A model generated the notes under the pieces. The model saw nothing but the letters and a program-made list of their open reading frames with translations, made no database searches and was not told where the DNA came from. A DNA stretch of 64,000 bases, from positions 1,567,984 to 1,631,983 of the forward strand of contig NC_092564.1 of the NCBI RefSeq assembly GCF_037975245.1, written 5' to 3'. Position 1 is the first letter of the stretch. Every line of letters starts with the position of its first letter. A program made the position numbers and the translations under genes. Positions 11,740 through 26,029 of this stretch are shown here, piece after piece. The DNA is from Apostichopus japonicus. Taxonomy: Eukaryota; Echinodermata; Holothuroidea; Aspidochirotida; Stichopodidae.

Positions 11740-12580
11740 CGCCACTTACACCAGGATCCCTTACACCAGGACCCACCAGTCCCTTACAACATGACCCACC
11801 CAGTCCCTTTACAACAGGATCCGCACAGTCCCTTACACCAGGACCGACCCAGTCCCTTACAATAGGATCCACCCAGTCCCTTTACAACAGGACCCACCCA
11901 GTCCCTTTACACCAGGATCCACACAGTCCCCTTACATCAGGACCCACCGAGGCCCTTTACACAAGGGCCCACCCAGTCCCCTTACAACAGGACCTACCCA
12001 GTCCCCTCACAACAGGACCCACCCATTCCATTTTCAACAGGACTCATCCAGTCCCCTTATAACAGGACAAACCCAGTCCCCTAACAACAGGACCCACCCA
12101 GTCCCTTTACAACAGGACTTACCCAGTCCCCTTACAACAGAACATACCAAGTCCCCTTACAACAGGACCCATCCAGTCCCCTTACAACAGGACATACCCA
12201 GTCCCCTTACAACAGGACCCACCCAGTCCCTTTACAACAGGACTCATCTAGGTCCCTTACAACAGGACCCACCCAGTCCCATTTCAACCGAACATACCCA
12301 GTCCGCTTACAACAGGACATACCCAGTCACCTTACAACAGGACCCACCCGGTCCCTTTACAACAGGAGTCATCCAGTCCCCTTACAACAGCACCCACCCG
12401 GTCCCTTTACAAAAGGACTCACCCAGTCGCTTTACAACAGGACTCACCTAGGCCCCTTCAACAGGATCCACGCACTCCCCTTACAGCATGACCCACCCAG
12501 TCCCCTTACAACAGGATCCACCCAGTACCCCTTACAGCATGAACCACCCAGTCTCCTTACACAAGGGCCCACCCATCACC
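11740..12580. repeat. 25-bp minisatellite
   Basis: About 33 copies of a unit like CCCCTTACAACAGGACCCAC plus CCAGT, with single-base variants and a few 24/26-bp units. Not coding: frames break within the array. Confidence 0.95.
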
Positions 12581-12762
12581 CTTGCACTATAGTGTAGGGC
12601 CTGAATGTGGTCATAGCTCAGTTACGTCTCTCGCGCATGTAGTTGTACAATACTTTGAAGTACGAATATACGGTTAGCATACAGTCCAGGATCTTAGCCA
12701 TACACTAAGTAGTGATTTGTATTACGGTTTAATCATACATAAATGTTTATATATTGTAATAT

Positions 12763-13492
12763 TGTGACGAGCCCGCTCCTCCGATAGTGATACTATATCG
12801 GGACTCGCGATAGAAAGGTACTGGGATATCTTGATGCCGTATTTATGCTTCTTTAGGAGATGTCTCGAACGGGCGAAAACAATGAGTTCACAGAAAAACA
12901 ATTTGACGAGATAGGATTTGATTAATGATTCGGTATAATTTCTTCTCTGTCGATTCTCTTTACAAATAAAACTAAATTACAATGATTTGACTTGACTTGA
13001 CTCCGTCAATTAAGCAATTAGAAGGAGTGATGAAATGGTAACGAAGCAATGACGAAGCGACGAACTGGTGACGGAGTGATAAATTTCTGACGGAGTCATA
13101 AACTTTCGGCCCCATGCCCTTTTATACCTTACTTCTATAAAATCCCTCTGCACACAATCAGTAGGCAGCCAATGACCTGACCATCCTGTATTAACTTAAT
13201 GATATAACAATAAGTGCGCTGGCACTGATCTGCCCTGATTGGTTGGGAGTTTGGAAGTCCCTCCCTTTTCTATCGAAACTTCCATACCACGTGAGAGAAC
13301 CTTCTCGAATGTTCCACAGACATAATGGAATCTATTTTGGGAAAAGGCCCTGTACCAAGATTCAATAAGATAGTTAAAACTTCTCGTGGGAAAACTGAAT
13401 CCATGACCTAGATAAATACATAAGAGGCCTGTAAGGTGTCTCGATGGAGTGTTTCGGTAACATCAAAGAGATGGTATCACTATTTCATAACA
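12763..13492. mobile_element. Probable solo LTR
   Basis: A 730-bp segment begins TGTGACGAGC and ends CATAACA, the TG...CA form of an LTR, between two ATAT tetramers (12759-12762 and 13493-13496) that could be a 4-bp target duplication. There is no internal retroviral coding sequence on either side. The short duplication in AT-rich DNA could be chance. Confidence 0.4.
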
Positions 13493-13496
13493 ATAT

Positions 13497-14499
13497 CAAT
13501 TGAAGAGGTGTCACCAAGCTTCGGGGACTAAGGGAAGAATAGTACTGACAATCTTACCCGATTAAAATCTGTTATCGTCCCCACAGAAAGTTTTAAATTT
13601 TCCGACAGTGCCAGTATATCCAAAAAGACAAGTCGCCAAACGCCATGGGCGATGACATTACGTTGTTAACAATCATCAAATTCATAGGATCTACGTGGAA
13701 TCTAGCGAAGGCGTAAGAACGAGACCGGAGAGGGGTGGGCGGGGTGGGGTTGGTGGGTGTGGGGGTGAGGAGAGAGGCCAACATTTCGAGTTGAGATAAA
13801 ATATCCACATTTCGAGACAAACATGCCGAAAAAGGAAAAAGAAAGTTGCACACAACAGTCTTTCACATTCGAAGGTTCTTATGAAGAAGGGCGTTAATAC
13901 CCCGCCGGCTGTATGTTTCAACTTTTTTAAATTTGATAGACCACGGTCTAGTTATTTGATCTACATGATAGCTGCTCTAAAAGCTACATTCCCACCACTT
14001 ACGTACACTATGGTGTAAGCGTTATCTTGGCATCATATCACGATGAGGTATTTATCTAAAGGAGATCTATTTTACGTCGAATTTAGAATGCATATGTGTC
14101 GACGGGTATTGAAAGGCAAGACGATACTTTCAACATCTACTATAGTGAATCCCACCACAGAAAATTGGAAGCATTGCGTAATATTCCGAGATATACTTTA
14201 CATTACATTAAGTTTGTTGGCGTAAAGATTTGAACCATTCATAAGTAAGTCACTTATTATAAGTTTAATTATCGGAATGTAACCATGGACACATGAACGT
14301 ACTAGGCCTATACGCAAGTTGTAGTGCCTAACTCAGAGGAGGGCTCTAGTAGTGATGAAGACGGAACTTCACTACATTTCTTGAAGTCATCTCTGGATTC
14401 CTCACTCAAACGAATCAGTATATAGTGATATTCAACAAGTTTTTGATGAGATAAATCTCATCGAGCAAGAATTTGACAAGACGATTTAACCTACTAGAG
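13497..14499. other. No gene seen
   Basis: Contains a G-rich tract at 13725-13775; otherwise featureless to reading. Confidence 0.4.
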
Positions 14500-17400
14500 T
14501 AATGTTGGGTGGATCTGGAAGAAAGTGACAAACTATACGCTGTGAAAATGCAAAGCTCTAGAGAAGAAAGCAGATCAACTTAATTAATCCAATAAGCTGC
14601 AGGCTGAGTCAATCAATGTTCAAAGCGATTCTCTAGTAGAAGTAATGTATGAATTGTTGGCTTTGCCACACGTGATAATGAGAATTCTCTGGATGTCACT
14701 ACGTCTGTATTTGAGAGGGTGGGAATTCCCAATTCCACCATCGAGATGGCACATCGTGACGGCAGACCTCGAACCAACAGACCACGCCTAATCTTAGTGA
14801 AGCTATCTTTCTACCAGGACAAACGTACAACTCTTAAACAACAAAGAAGTAGGCTAGCTAATGAAAACTCCTTTATTACAATGATCTGACGAAGAGCGAT
14901 CTCACGGAGAATATAAAGGGGTGCAGACATGTCTAGGAGCTTTATCTCGCTGTTACGTAACTCAGATTTTCAGCAGGAAAATTGAGCAATTCCAGCGGAA
15001 AACCTCAAGACTGTCAGATGTTTTCCACTTCTTATGCACCTCATGTATTTTTACTGATCTGAACCAGTTCGTTTGTAATTTAGATCTTGACAAAAATGGC
15101 GGTCTGCCCCGTACTATATAATGTCAATGTCCGATTGGAAGTTAAGAGGCTTGCTCAGACTGGTGATTTAGTGGACATTTGGCGGGAGCGTAATCCCATG
15201 CAAGACTGAGAGGTTTACATGACATTCAAATATCGATTGGGCCATTCACTGTAGGCTCAACTTCTTCCTCATTTCCTCCCATCTTAAAAACTGTATTCTC
15301 AATACCACTATATCGCCGATTTTTGGTTCTGACCACGACAGTGTTACTTAAACCGTTCTACTGGGAAATTCCAGGAGGCAGGTGTTTGGAAACCCAATAT
15401 CGCTTTGTTAAATGATGAGGGTCACCGGAGCTGATTAGGGTAATAGCTACTCATACAATTTTATCTAACTCTGATGCCAACCTTACTATTTTATGGTAAA
15501 TTTAAAACTTCAGTATTAGGACTGTGTCCTTTATGTTCTAAATGCTACAGGCCAGGATTCGCAAAGTTGACGAAAGAAAAAATCGCTCCATATTAACAAA
15601 TGTATTCTTCTAATCCAAACAATGAGACTAAAAGTTTACTGTGTAATGCTAGAAAACATTATGTTTCGACCTTAAATTAAATGGTATCATTTTTCGTTCA
15701 AGAGCTCGGTGGGTGGCAAAATGGGAGAAGAATACGAGATATGTTTTTGAGTCAAGAAAAACGTAACACAAATTTCTAATGCTATTAATGAACTAATTAC
15801 CGAAGATAATCACGTATTGAAAAATTCTGACGATTTTTACTAGAGGCAGAGAACTATCTTTATAATAAGGATTACAACATGTCTCCTTTATCAAGGTTGG
15901 AATTACCAACATTCCAATCTTACTAATGATAGAGGTCTGCTTGCGAGGGTCCTTTGTCATTGCATGAATGCAGCAGCCGGGTGCTATCCTCTATGGCTGA
16001 AAGCAAATCCCTCGGCACCGATGGACTCCTTGTTGACTTTTATAACACATTTTGGGATGATATTGGGCATCTTGTAGTCGAATCATTTAATTATGCTTTC
16101 GATAGGGGCCATATGGCCGACGCACAGGGCAGGGCAGTAGTTTCATTGGTTCCTAAGCCTGGTAAGGATTTCAGATATCTTAATAACTGGCACCCTATAT
16201 AGCCATTTTAAACGCAGACTACAAATTACGTTGCAAAATGTATTGCTTCCCGCATGAAAGCAGTGTTAAATTGAATAATAAGTTACGAGCACACCGTTTT
16301 ATGAAGGGTAGATTATGAGTGGAAACATAAGGTTAATAGAGGATGTTATCTCGTATTTTGAAGAGAAGTCCATTCCTGAAGGTTTACTATTCTTAGACTT
16401 TGAAGAGGCATTTGCCTGACTGAGCTGGCATTTTATTCAGCATTCTTCATTTGATTTGGTCCACATTTTAAAACCTGGTTAAATGGTCTTTATTGTAAGT
16501 TCACCACATGAGTCACAAATAATGGATATTTGTCTAGATATTTCAGGGTCTCTCGTGGTGTTCGTCAGGGTTGCCAATTAGGCCCATTATCTTTTCATTA
16601 TTTGTACTGAGAGTCTTTGCTCTTTAATTAATTCTAAATCATTGGTTAAGGGTATAACGCTTTCTGATGTTCCTCTCAAAATATCTCAGTATATGCGGTT
16701 GGATACAGTTGGGTCTTCGTTTCTCTCTGAGGTGGATAATATCTTCAGTTTGTTTTACAAGCTTCGGGGCTTAAAATCAGTCATGAAAAGACATATTTGT
16801 CTTGCTTGGCCTTCTGCTACAGCCTCACATCAAGTAATAATTCTATACAGTATCTTGGGATTTGTCTTTCCCACCGTTAGGAAGACATTTTTCGTTTGAA
16901 TTACCTTCCTAAGCTTTCCCGTATTAAAAATCTTCTTCAACTATGGTATTTGAAAGACCTCACTCCACTTGGTTAGATCATGATTATCAAAACATTTGCA
17001 ATTTCCAAATTTGTATATTTACTTACAGTACTCCCCAATCTTCCTGCCCATTTTTTGTATAAAGACCTTAATAAGCTCTTTGATAAATTTATGTGGAACA
17101 ATAAAACAGATAAGGTAAAGAGATCTGTCCTCTGCAATGCTAAAACTGATTGATCTCCATGACTTTGCCAACATTTTAAAGACAAGCTTGATGAAAATGT
17201 ACATTGACGATCATTTTAGACCTTGGAAAGTACTTTTCAATAATGCCTTACGCACATATGACCGTCAAGTTCATTTTTCTCGTAATTTTAACAAAGATCG
17301 TATCATTTCTTAATCCGTCAAGTATGTAATGCGTGGGCTCTTTTGAATTTCTCAGTGCCTGAAGGGGATTTTGCTAGCCAGTTTGCTAGCTAATTTGCAT

Positions 17401-18130
17401 TAGAGTTAGTAATTGTATTGTTTATTTTGATGTTTTGAAAGAAAATAAGGTGAAGTAAATTGGTTACTTTTTTCATCGACGATGGTCACATTTCTTCATA
17501 AAACTGGTTTTTAAGCATAATATTCAAAATTTTCTTTCACCTATTACTATGGCATCATTACTTAAATATAGATGAACGCCTACTGTTGAAATTCTCTTTA
17601 CAAATCAGAGCCACACTTTTTGTGTACAGATCTATTGTTACGAATAACATTCCCACCCAAGGACCATATGTAAATGGGAGGAAAGATATCTATATCCTGA
17701 GTTTAATTTGAAGTCTATTTTCAATATTCCGTTTATTATAGTCAGGGATAGAATTATAGGCTCAAAGGATGATGTATTCCGTCTTAAAGTAAATGACTCT
17801 CCTCTTTGTTCTTATAGTAACTCTGAAATTGAAAGTTTAGAGCACCTTTTCTATTTTGTCCTGTGGTAAAAAAGTTTTGGGATGCAGCATGCACTAACTG
17901 TTTGAGAGAAAAGTGCAATATAGATGAATTGATTGTAACCTTTGGAGATGTAGTTCAAATGAACAGTCCTTTTAACTTCTTTGTTCTGCATGCAAAGTAC
18001 TTTATTTGTACATGTACGAACACGGTCGTGTGTCCCTATGCAACGACTTTCTATGTTAAGATTAAGTTCACTTTTTATGTTGAACTCTTCATTCACACCA
18101 AGCTAAAGAAACTTGCAAGTACAACATCTT
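14500..18130 (+). mobile_element. Degenerate L1/Tx1-like LINE
   Basis: Pieces of both LINE frames survive between stops and frameshifts. Around 14720-14890 is an ORF1-like piece (EMAHRDGRPRTNRPRLILVK). At 15954-16200 the start of the reverse transcriptase is readable: KSLGTDGLLVDFYNTFWDDI, then VVSLVPKPGKDFRYLNNW. Around 16550-16600 lies SRGVRQGCQLGPLSF. At 17830-18110 is the C-terminal EHLFYF and KKFWDAACTNC region typical of the Tx1 branch. All frames are broken, so it is an old dead copy. Its exact ends are unclear. Confidence 0.75.
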
Positions 18131-19440
18131 TCTTTAATTGCTTTTAATTTACGGCACTGTGTATAATTATTATTGTATTCTTGTTCACTCATAAAGTTTT
18201 GATGTCTGTCTATGGAGCTTTTGATCAATACTAATAGTAAGTTGTAAGTCTTCTTCATTGTAAATACCTCACAATATACTATATATATGTGTTTGTAAAG
18301 AAAGACATGAAACAAAAGTAATGACAAAAAATCGTAATAAGGGAATATAACCACATCTTCCGTCAATTAGGGATATACCTTATCTAATGAAGGTGGTAGA
18401 GCATGACTCTGATCTAATTATGTGTGAATAAGTCGTGAATTTGTCTGAGTGACGTGAATATAATATACCCAAATCACAGCTTCGACATAGGTTCATGTTC
18501 AGCATATTACGTGTCTTATGTGCAGAACTTAGACCGATAAAAACAAACGTAAGAAATTTACGTCGGTGTCAAGAAGTTGGTGCGTTAATCTGTTTTACTG
18601 GTGGTCCACATGTTACCTTTGTATGTAGATTCAATTTAAAATTTATCTTAAAGTCGTCGGCACATTATCCCTTCTTTTATGTCCAATATCTGTTTCACTG
18701 GTCTTCTTTACAATTTCAGTTATCATAGAATATACAGACGGCCACACAATTTGTTCTAGTCCTCTGTGTGAATAACCCAGTTTACATTCACGTATCTTAT
18801 ATAGATTTTCTGTGATTTATTTCAGTGTGGTTAGTATATTAGGCTAAGGGAAATTACACCCACGGGAAGGGTGTCAAGACATTATTACGCACAACCTATG
18901 TAGGATTACGTGATTGATAAAGGGGCAGAATGACCATAACTAGGCATCTCAGATGGCGTAGATTAAGAAAAATGAACTAACATATGCATGCAGGTGAAGC
19001 AGCTGTTGGATAATTAATGAGCTTATAGAAAGGGTTTTCTTGTGTGATAAACATCATGGTCAGTTATGGGTATAAACATCATACTTTTGTTTATATGTGC
19101 TATGGAAATGTAACATGAAATAACAAACTTTCCTTGCCAGTAACGCATCACACCCCTTTCCTATCCTCTTGGGGGGGGGGGGGGAGGTTTGCCCTGAGCC
19201 TCCTCTCGTGATGGCTGGTGCTCATTGTGATGAATGAGGTATGTGATACTCCTCTGATAACCCTTTTTGCTGATCAACATGTTGATAAATGCATAATATA
19301 AGGACCATTGTAGATTGCAAGTCGGGGCGTACATACCAAGCGGGGTTGGGAGGATGTTGGGGTGTCACACGCCAAATAAAATCGAAAGTGGGTTCGAATC
19401 GATCCAAGATTGGAGCCGAATTCAAATTGGCCATAGACCC
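18131..19440. other. No gene seen
   Basis: AT-rich DNA with a G-run at about 19171-19184. No supported exon. Confidence 0.4.
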
Positions 19441-19935
19441 AGCCCAGTGAACATTAGAGTAATAATATAGAAATGAAGATAGAAAGAAAATAACATCTTT
19501 CTCTCTGTTTCTTCCTTACGTCTACATATCCCAGATCGGGTAATATTACGCCAACAAAGTGCTACAGTTTGTGGGTCTTCGCCCGGACCCCACCGGGGCT
19601 TTGTAATACATTCCGCTGAAATTGGACTCCTGTCTAAAATGTGTTTCTGTGCTTTAAAATCGCCGCAAGACGGAACAAGAAATATCACAATATGATAAAT
19701 GTTCCGGGTTTGGCCCCTGGATCCCCACCAGGGCTTTGAAATATAATCCAGAGAATAATTCCTCTCTTTCACATTTTCTTAATATGCTTTAATCTCGCTA
19801 CGACTGGACAAGAAATTTCTGAAACGGAGCAGGTTCCTGGGGTCTGAGATATATTCCATAGAATTTGAGAGTAAATCCTCTTTCTGACATATATTCTTTG
19901 CTGTAACACTGCTGCAGCTACAGTGGGCTTTGTAC
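19440..19935. repeat. Diverged tandem repeat, ~140 bp
   Basis: The landmark CC(G/A)GGGCTTTG(T/A)AATA recurs near 19590 and 19729, with a degraded form near 19840. Each is followed by similar C/T-rich, ACAAGAAAT-containing sequence. About three diverged copies. Confidence 0.5.
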
Positions 19936-20656
19936 CACTTCCGTAATCCCATTCACTAAGAGCGTGCAGTTGTAATCATACAACAAATTGCCGCATTTGT
20001 TGGTTTCCTTGTCAAAACGCTCTGCCAGTCACTGAAGTTGGTCTACTCCCGCTTGAAAAAATGGTAACTGCAGTGCGGGCCGGAGAATCTGTGTGAGGCG
20101 GTCTCCACGAATGGTCGGAGCCTGAACCGCAAGATGGCTGTTTTTATCTGTGCAATAATGTAAGTCATCTAGGTTATTAGGACTTAAACATTTTCTTTAC
20201 CACGAGCAAAATTATATCCCTCCGATTTTATGATATGAATTTTGCTATTTATCACTATAATAGTTTTCTTCTGACATAATTCATTCAATGTGATTTGTCT
20301 TGTCACAACTGTTGCGCTAAATTCGTCAATTGTGACTATATGCACGCAAGCAAATTTCCCCAGCAACTCTGTGATGAGGAGAAATAAACTATCCTGATGT
20401 AAAGGAAAGAGTAAGGCGGCAATTGCCTTCTACTCTTTGATTGGTGGAAACTGGTTCGGGTGAGCAATATTTCGCTTAGTCGTCTAATAATTAAATATGT
20501 AACCGAAATAATAAAAACAGAATGTGAGATAACAAGAGATGTGTCTGGTCTAAACTGAGATGTTTGCTTTAATCCAATGTGAACGTTATTTATGGAAGTG
20601 CATATAAGGTACGGTAGATGATTATATCAGCTGTGATAATCCCGTTTGCTTCAAGA
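19936..20656. other. Upstream region of A2; no gene seen
   Basis: No exon or repeat recognised. It does not visibly align with the upstream region of A1 beyond the last ten bases or so before the ATG. Confidence 0.4.
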
Positions 20657-20664
20657 TATATATA
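20657..20664 (+). promoter_or_regulatory. TATA box of cassette A2
   Basis: TATATATA starts 52 bp upstream of the A2 ATG, the spacing shared by most cassettes. With initiation about 30 bp further on, the 5' leader would be only about 20 nt. Confidence 0.6.
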
Positions 20665-20708
20665 GAACTTGAAACCGTTAAAATCTTGATTTAATGTAAA
20701 GAATCAAC

Positions 20709-21363
20709 ATGTATGCAATTCAAGTTTGCGTTGTGTTTCTTATGTTTATTTTTGGAACTACAGTGAGTACACAGACAGAAATACGTATCGCCTTACTGTT
20801 TAGTGGATTTGGGTCGCGATTGGATGTTTCACAATTTGAACCAGCAATAAATATTGCACTCAATAGAGTTGCTGAACAGGTGGACAACGGAGAGTTTCTA
20901 AACTTCACATTTACTAGGTATATTAGGGAAACGGTCCTGAATGGTCCAAAGATAGGCGTTGGACTGGTAGCTGATTTAGTTGAAAACTATAGCATTCATA
21001 TGGTCTTAGGACATCCCTCTGGTTCAGAAATGTACGGCATAGCTGACCTGGTCGCATACTGGAACATACCTGCTGTTACTGGTGCCGCGATAACAGCTGA
21101 ACTCGAGGATCGCACGCGTTTTACCACATTCACGCGTACCTCTATGCGTGCTGAGGCTATAGGTGGCTTCATCGTTAACGTATTTCACGAATACGATTGG
21201 AAGTTATGCAGTGTCATCCACGTAGATGGAGGAGTATTTTGGTCGATAGCTAGTGCCATTCTTGGTGTTCTAGACAGAGGAGATGTGATTTCTGAAACCC
21301 TCTCCATTGACGTAGAAGCAAATATAACTAACCTTCTCGAAGCAGCGCAGGTCAGGTCTCGAA
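20709..21363 (+). CDS. Cassette A2: first exon, ANF-receptor-type ligand-binding N-lobe
   Basis: Same length as A1 (218 codons plus one base) and nearly identical from about residue 18 to 210. Donor CGAA/GTAAGT, GT at 21364. The signal peptide (MYAIQVCVVFLMFIFGTTVS) has diverged from A1, as have scattered sites in the ligand-lobe: R37 for A, VLNG for LRNG near 76, PSGSEM for PSSSEM, and S for L near 179. Long runs (about 21110-21240) match A1 without any change, synonymous sites included, while both flanks soon become unalignable. No receptor-disulfide cysteines; the W-x-x-C motif is kept. It would be a secreted or membrane receptor ectodomain once joined to downstream exons not present here. 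Confidence 0.85.
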
Positions 21364-23734
21364 GTAAGTAAACAGCTAAATATGTAGTGTTAGCTACAAG
21401 ATCTCCATAATCTGAACAATCAAATTGACAGGACCATCTATTTTAGACAGAATATATGTAATGGTCCCTAACGTTGATGACTTGATATGGAAACTTCAGG
21501 CAATAACATGTTTAAATATGATGGCTTGTATTAAGTACGTAGTGATTACAAATTTCTACACCACTCTTAGAACTTGAAAGAAAAAACACTCTGTAATCAC
21601 CAAATTCACGTTCTTGAATAACATGCTTGCAATAAATCAGAGAGACACGCTCATACGGAAAAGAAAACGATAAATATTCCACACTGTTTGTTAAAACACC
21701 CATCTCATCTGTTCCCTATCCCAAACTATGCATGTTGATCAAGTATAACTTTTTTTGTAATCCAACTTCAAAATTAAAGACCATCCGTATATCTTACAAA
21801 TGAATTTCCACGCATAAAATCTGATAACCAAGTAATGAATTAACTATAAGAAAACGAATTAAGATATTCAAGCCGGAAATGCACAGGCGACCTTCAGTCT
21901 TAGTGAACCCTAATTCTGGCGAAAATGTAAATTTCGCATGTGTTGCGTTTCGGTCGTGTTAGCAATTACCGGCAAGAAAGATAGAGAAAAGAAAGAAAAG
22001 TCAAGAAAATCACCCTTTTCGTTTCAATATAATTTATCGTAGATATTGAATCAAATGTCAACTGTTATTATATATTGTAGCATTCTCTACATTAATGCTT
22101 GCCATAGTTGTTTATAACTATAAAGAGTTACATGAAACATGTCATACTTTTAAGCTCGTTATACCAGTAATTATATTACAGCTTATCATATACTGCATGG
22201 TTAGAAGTATGGGAATGGTTCAGGTCACAAAACTGCAAATCATAAATGAGTTCTCAAGGTAACATGTTATATGTAACCATGGCAATGTTAATTCTAAGAA
22301 GGAGAGAGAGAAGAAGTGAACACGGAGAGGGGTTGGGAATTTTGCACCAAAGTGACCTTCAGTGAAGTGACTTGATGGCAACTCGAAAGACTGAATTACG
22401 GGTATGTTGTAGACCAATCTGGGGATCTTAATAGAGCATATGGTTCTCACATAGACGTAGCCAAACGCAAATGGCTGAAAATGTTAATGTTTTGAGGAGT
22501 ATGTACCTCGTCCAGCTCCTGTGTCCATCACCCTTTCCTCATGCCCTTTATGTGAAGTTCGTCTCGGGCAGTACCTTTTGTTTCAAAAGTTTTATTTTTT
22601 CCAAAGACCTTGGAATTTTTACCATTATACCTCTAGCCTTTATATAGGCTATGCTTCGTGTGTTTTTAGTCTTGATTTGGAAGAGTTGCCTTTTTTTTTT
22701 AAATTTGGTTGCTTTTTTAAAACCACGCAGTATATTCGTGCTCCGGACTTATGGAAAACAAGTTGTCACTGTGCCTGTGTCTGGCGGAATTTTCGACACG
22801 ATGCATTTCTAAATTACTCCACGTCACACTTGGCTTGTTATAATAAGTAAAAAAGTAAAGTAGTAAAAAATGGTTATCGAGATTATGTTTATTTGCTCTC
22901 AATACAACGTCCATTATGATACTAAACAAAAACTGCCTGATCCACTCGCAGCGGATATAAATAATAATAACTCGCTTATATGCACAAGAACTTGTACTTT
23001 ACTATGTATTTATTATAGACTTCAAGCTGTAAAATGCAAAGGTCCCACGTTTCCATTGAGTATCAGGGGAAATAAATCCATTTCCCAACCAATTGCCAGC
23101 GCAATTTGTCCTTCTCGAGATGTAAAATACTTATTTATTATACGGTAGTAGAATAATAATAATAACGATAATAATAATAACAACGATAATAATAATAAAT
23201 CTTATATAGGCGCATGTGCTATAAGTATTGTATCAAAGCATACTTTTGGTAGAATTGATGATGTTAACAATGCTTCTCTAAAAAACATTTACAAAGCAAT
23301 GCAGTTCGCTAACCTGATTACCTTTACGAGTCAAGTTTCCATTCAAATAAACAAGGTAAATGTCCAAATCTCTATTTTGTTTTTAACATTTGATACTTAT
23401 TTAAATGAGAAGAAAAACAAACAAACTATACGGCGATGTAATGTTAAGAACCGAATGGAACCATGTCTTACTTGTTCATTACGCTTGTTGACTAACCTGG
23501 TGTAAACAAGTCAATGATGGTATCCTGCTTAGATCACTCGTAATCGTCGTTCAGTACTTTGAGGGTAATACTTTCTGTTATAAGATTATAAAAATTACCA
23601 TAATATGTATGTTCATCGCACTGACATCATCATATCAATTTAGTACACCATGATGTGTAGGCCTAGTCTTCCTTTGGTACATCAACTTGTAAATTTAGAA
23701 CACCATCTTATCATTTGAGTACAAAACCATTTGC
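21364..23734. other. A2 intron/intergenic; no gene seen
   Basis: No continuation exon found. Short AATAAT repeats lie at about 23150-23205. Confidence 0.45.
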
Positions 23735-26010
23735 TTTTAATGCCTCATCGTTTAGGAGGGTAGCATCTTCGTAGCAATTAGTAAACCGATAATGTACTTT
23801 TAGTACATCATAGAGTTAAAGAGTAACATCTTCATAGCAATTAGTACACCGATCATGTACTTTTAATGCATCATATAGTTAAAGAGTAACATCTTCATAG
23901 CAATTAGTACACCGATAATGTACTTTGAATGCATCATAGAGTTAAAGAGTAACAACTTCATAGCAATTATCACAACGATCATGTACCTTTAGTACATCAT
24001 AGAGTTAAAGAGTAACAACTTCATAGCAATTATCACAACGATCATGTACCTTTAGTACATCATAGAGTTAAAGAGTAACATCTTCATAGCAATTAGTACA
24101 CCGATCATGTACTTTTAATGCATCATAGAGTTAACGAGTAACATCTTCATAGCAATTAGTACACCGATAATGTACTTTGAATGCATCACAGAGTTATAGA
24201 GTAACAACTTCATAGCAATTATCACAACGATCATGTACCTTTAGTACATTCATAGAGTTAAAGAGTAACATCTTCATAACAATTATTACACCGATAATGT
24301 ACTTTTAATGCATCATAGAGTTAAAGAGTAACATCTTCATAGCAATTAGTACACCGATAATGTACTTTGAATGCATCATAGAGTTATAGAGTAACAACTT
24401 CATAGCAATTATCACAACGATCATGTACCTTTAGTACATTCATAGAGTTAAAGAGTAACATCTTCATAACAATTATTACACCGATAATGTACTTTGAATG
24501 CATCATAGAGTTAAAGAGTAACAACTTCATAGCAATTATCACAACGATCATGTACCTTTAGTACATTCATAGAGTTAAAGAGTAACATCTTCATAACAAT
24601 TATTACACCGATCATGTACTTTTAATGCATCATAGAGTTAAAGAGTAACATCTTCATAGCAATTAGTACACCGATAATGTACTTTGAATGCATCATAGAG
24701 TTATAGAGTAACATCTTTATAGCAATTAGTAAACCGATAATGTACTTTGAATGCATCATAGAGTTAAAGAGTAACAACTTCATAGCAATTATCACAACGA
24801 TCATGTACCTTTAGTACATCATATAGTTAAAGAGTAACATCTTTATAGCAATTAGTAAACCGATAATGTACTTTTAATGCATCATAGAGTTAAAGAGTAA
24901 CATCTTCATAGCAATTAGTACACCGATCATGTACCTTTAGTACATCATAGAGTTGAAGAGTAACATCTTCATAGCAATTATCACAACGATCATGTACCTT
25001 TAGTACATCATAGAGTTAAAGAGTAACATCTTCATAGCAATTAGTACACCGATCATGTACTTTTAATGCATCATAGAGTTAAAGAGTAACATCTTCATAG
25101 CAATTAGTACACCGATAATGTACTTTGAATGCATCATAGAGTTATAGAGTAACAACTTCATAGCAATTATCACAACGATCATGTACCGTTAGTACAACAT
25201 AGAGTTGAAGAGTAACATCTTCATAGCAATTATTACACCGATAATGTACTTTTAATGCATCATAGAGTTAAAGAGTAACATCTTCATAGCAATTAGTAAA
25301 CCGATAATGTACTTTGAATGCATCATAGAGTTAAAGAGTAACATCTTCATAGCAATTAGTACACCGATCATGTACCTTTAGTACATCATAGAGTTAAAGA
25401 GTAACATCTTCATAGCAATTAGTACACCGATCATGTACTTTGAATGCATCATAGAGTTAAAGAGTAACATCTTCATAGCAATTAGTACACCGATAATGTA
25501 CTTTGAATGCATCATAGAGTTAAAGAGTAACATCTTCATAGCAATTAGTACACCGATCATGTACTTTTAATGCATCATAGAGTTAAAGAGTAACATCTTC
25601 ATAGCAATTATCACAACGATCATGTACCTTTAGTACATCACAGAGTTAAAGAGTAACATCTTCATAGCAATTAGTACACCGATCATGTACTTTTAATGCA
25701 TCATAGAGTTAAAGAGTAACAACTTCATAGCAATTATCACAACGATCATGTACCTTTAGTACATCATAGAGTTAAAGAGTAACATCTTCATAACAATTAT
25801 TACACCGATAATGTACTTTTAATGCATCATAGAGTTAAAGAGTAACAACTTCATAGCAATTATCACAACGATCATGTACCTTTAGTACATCATAGAGTTA
25901 AAGAGTAACATCTTCATAGCAATTAGTAAACCGATAATGTACTTTTAATGCATCATAGAGTTAACGAGTAACAACTTCATAGCAATAAGTACACTTATCA
26001 TGTACTATTA
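23735..26010. repeat. 63-bp minisatellite
   Basis: About 36 copies of a 63-bp unit built on CATAGAGTTAAAGAGTAACA, then TCTTCATAGCAATTAGTACA, then CCGATCATGTACTTTTAATG and CAT. Variant units (ending TTATCACAACGATCATGTACC-type, or GATAATGTACTTTGAATGC) alternate in recurring orders, implying larger duplicated blocks. The minus-strand frames encoding IGVLIAMKMLLFNSMMHSKY repeats follow from 63 being a multiple of three. Confidence 0.95.
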
Positions 26011-26029
26011 AAGTTAAAATTGAAGGTTT

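Noticed and set aside
24622-25560. Repeat protein with IGVLIAMKMLLFNSMMHSKY units
   Set aside because: The 63-bp unit is a multiple of three, so any stop-free frame repeats. Variants introduce stops.
23735-26010. CRISPR-like array
   Set aside because: Units are directly adjacent with no unique spacers, and the genome is eukaryotic.
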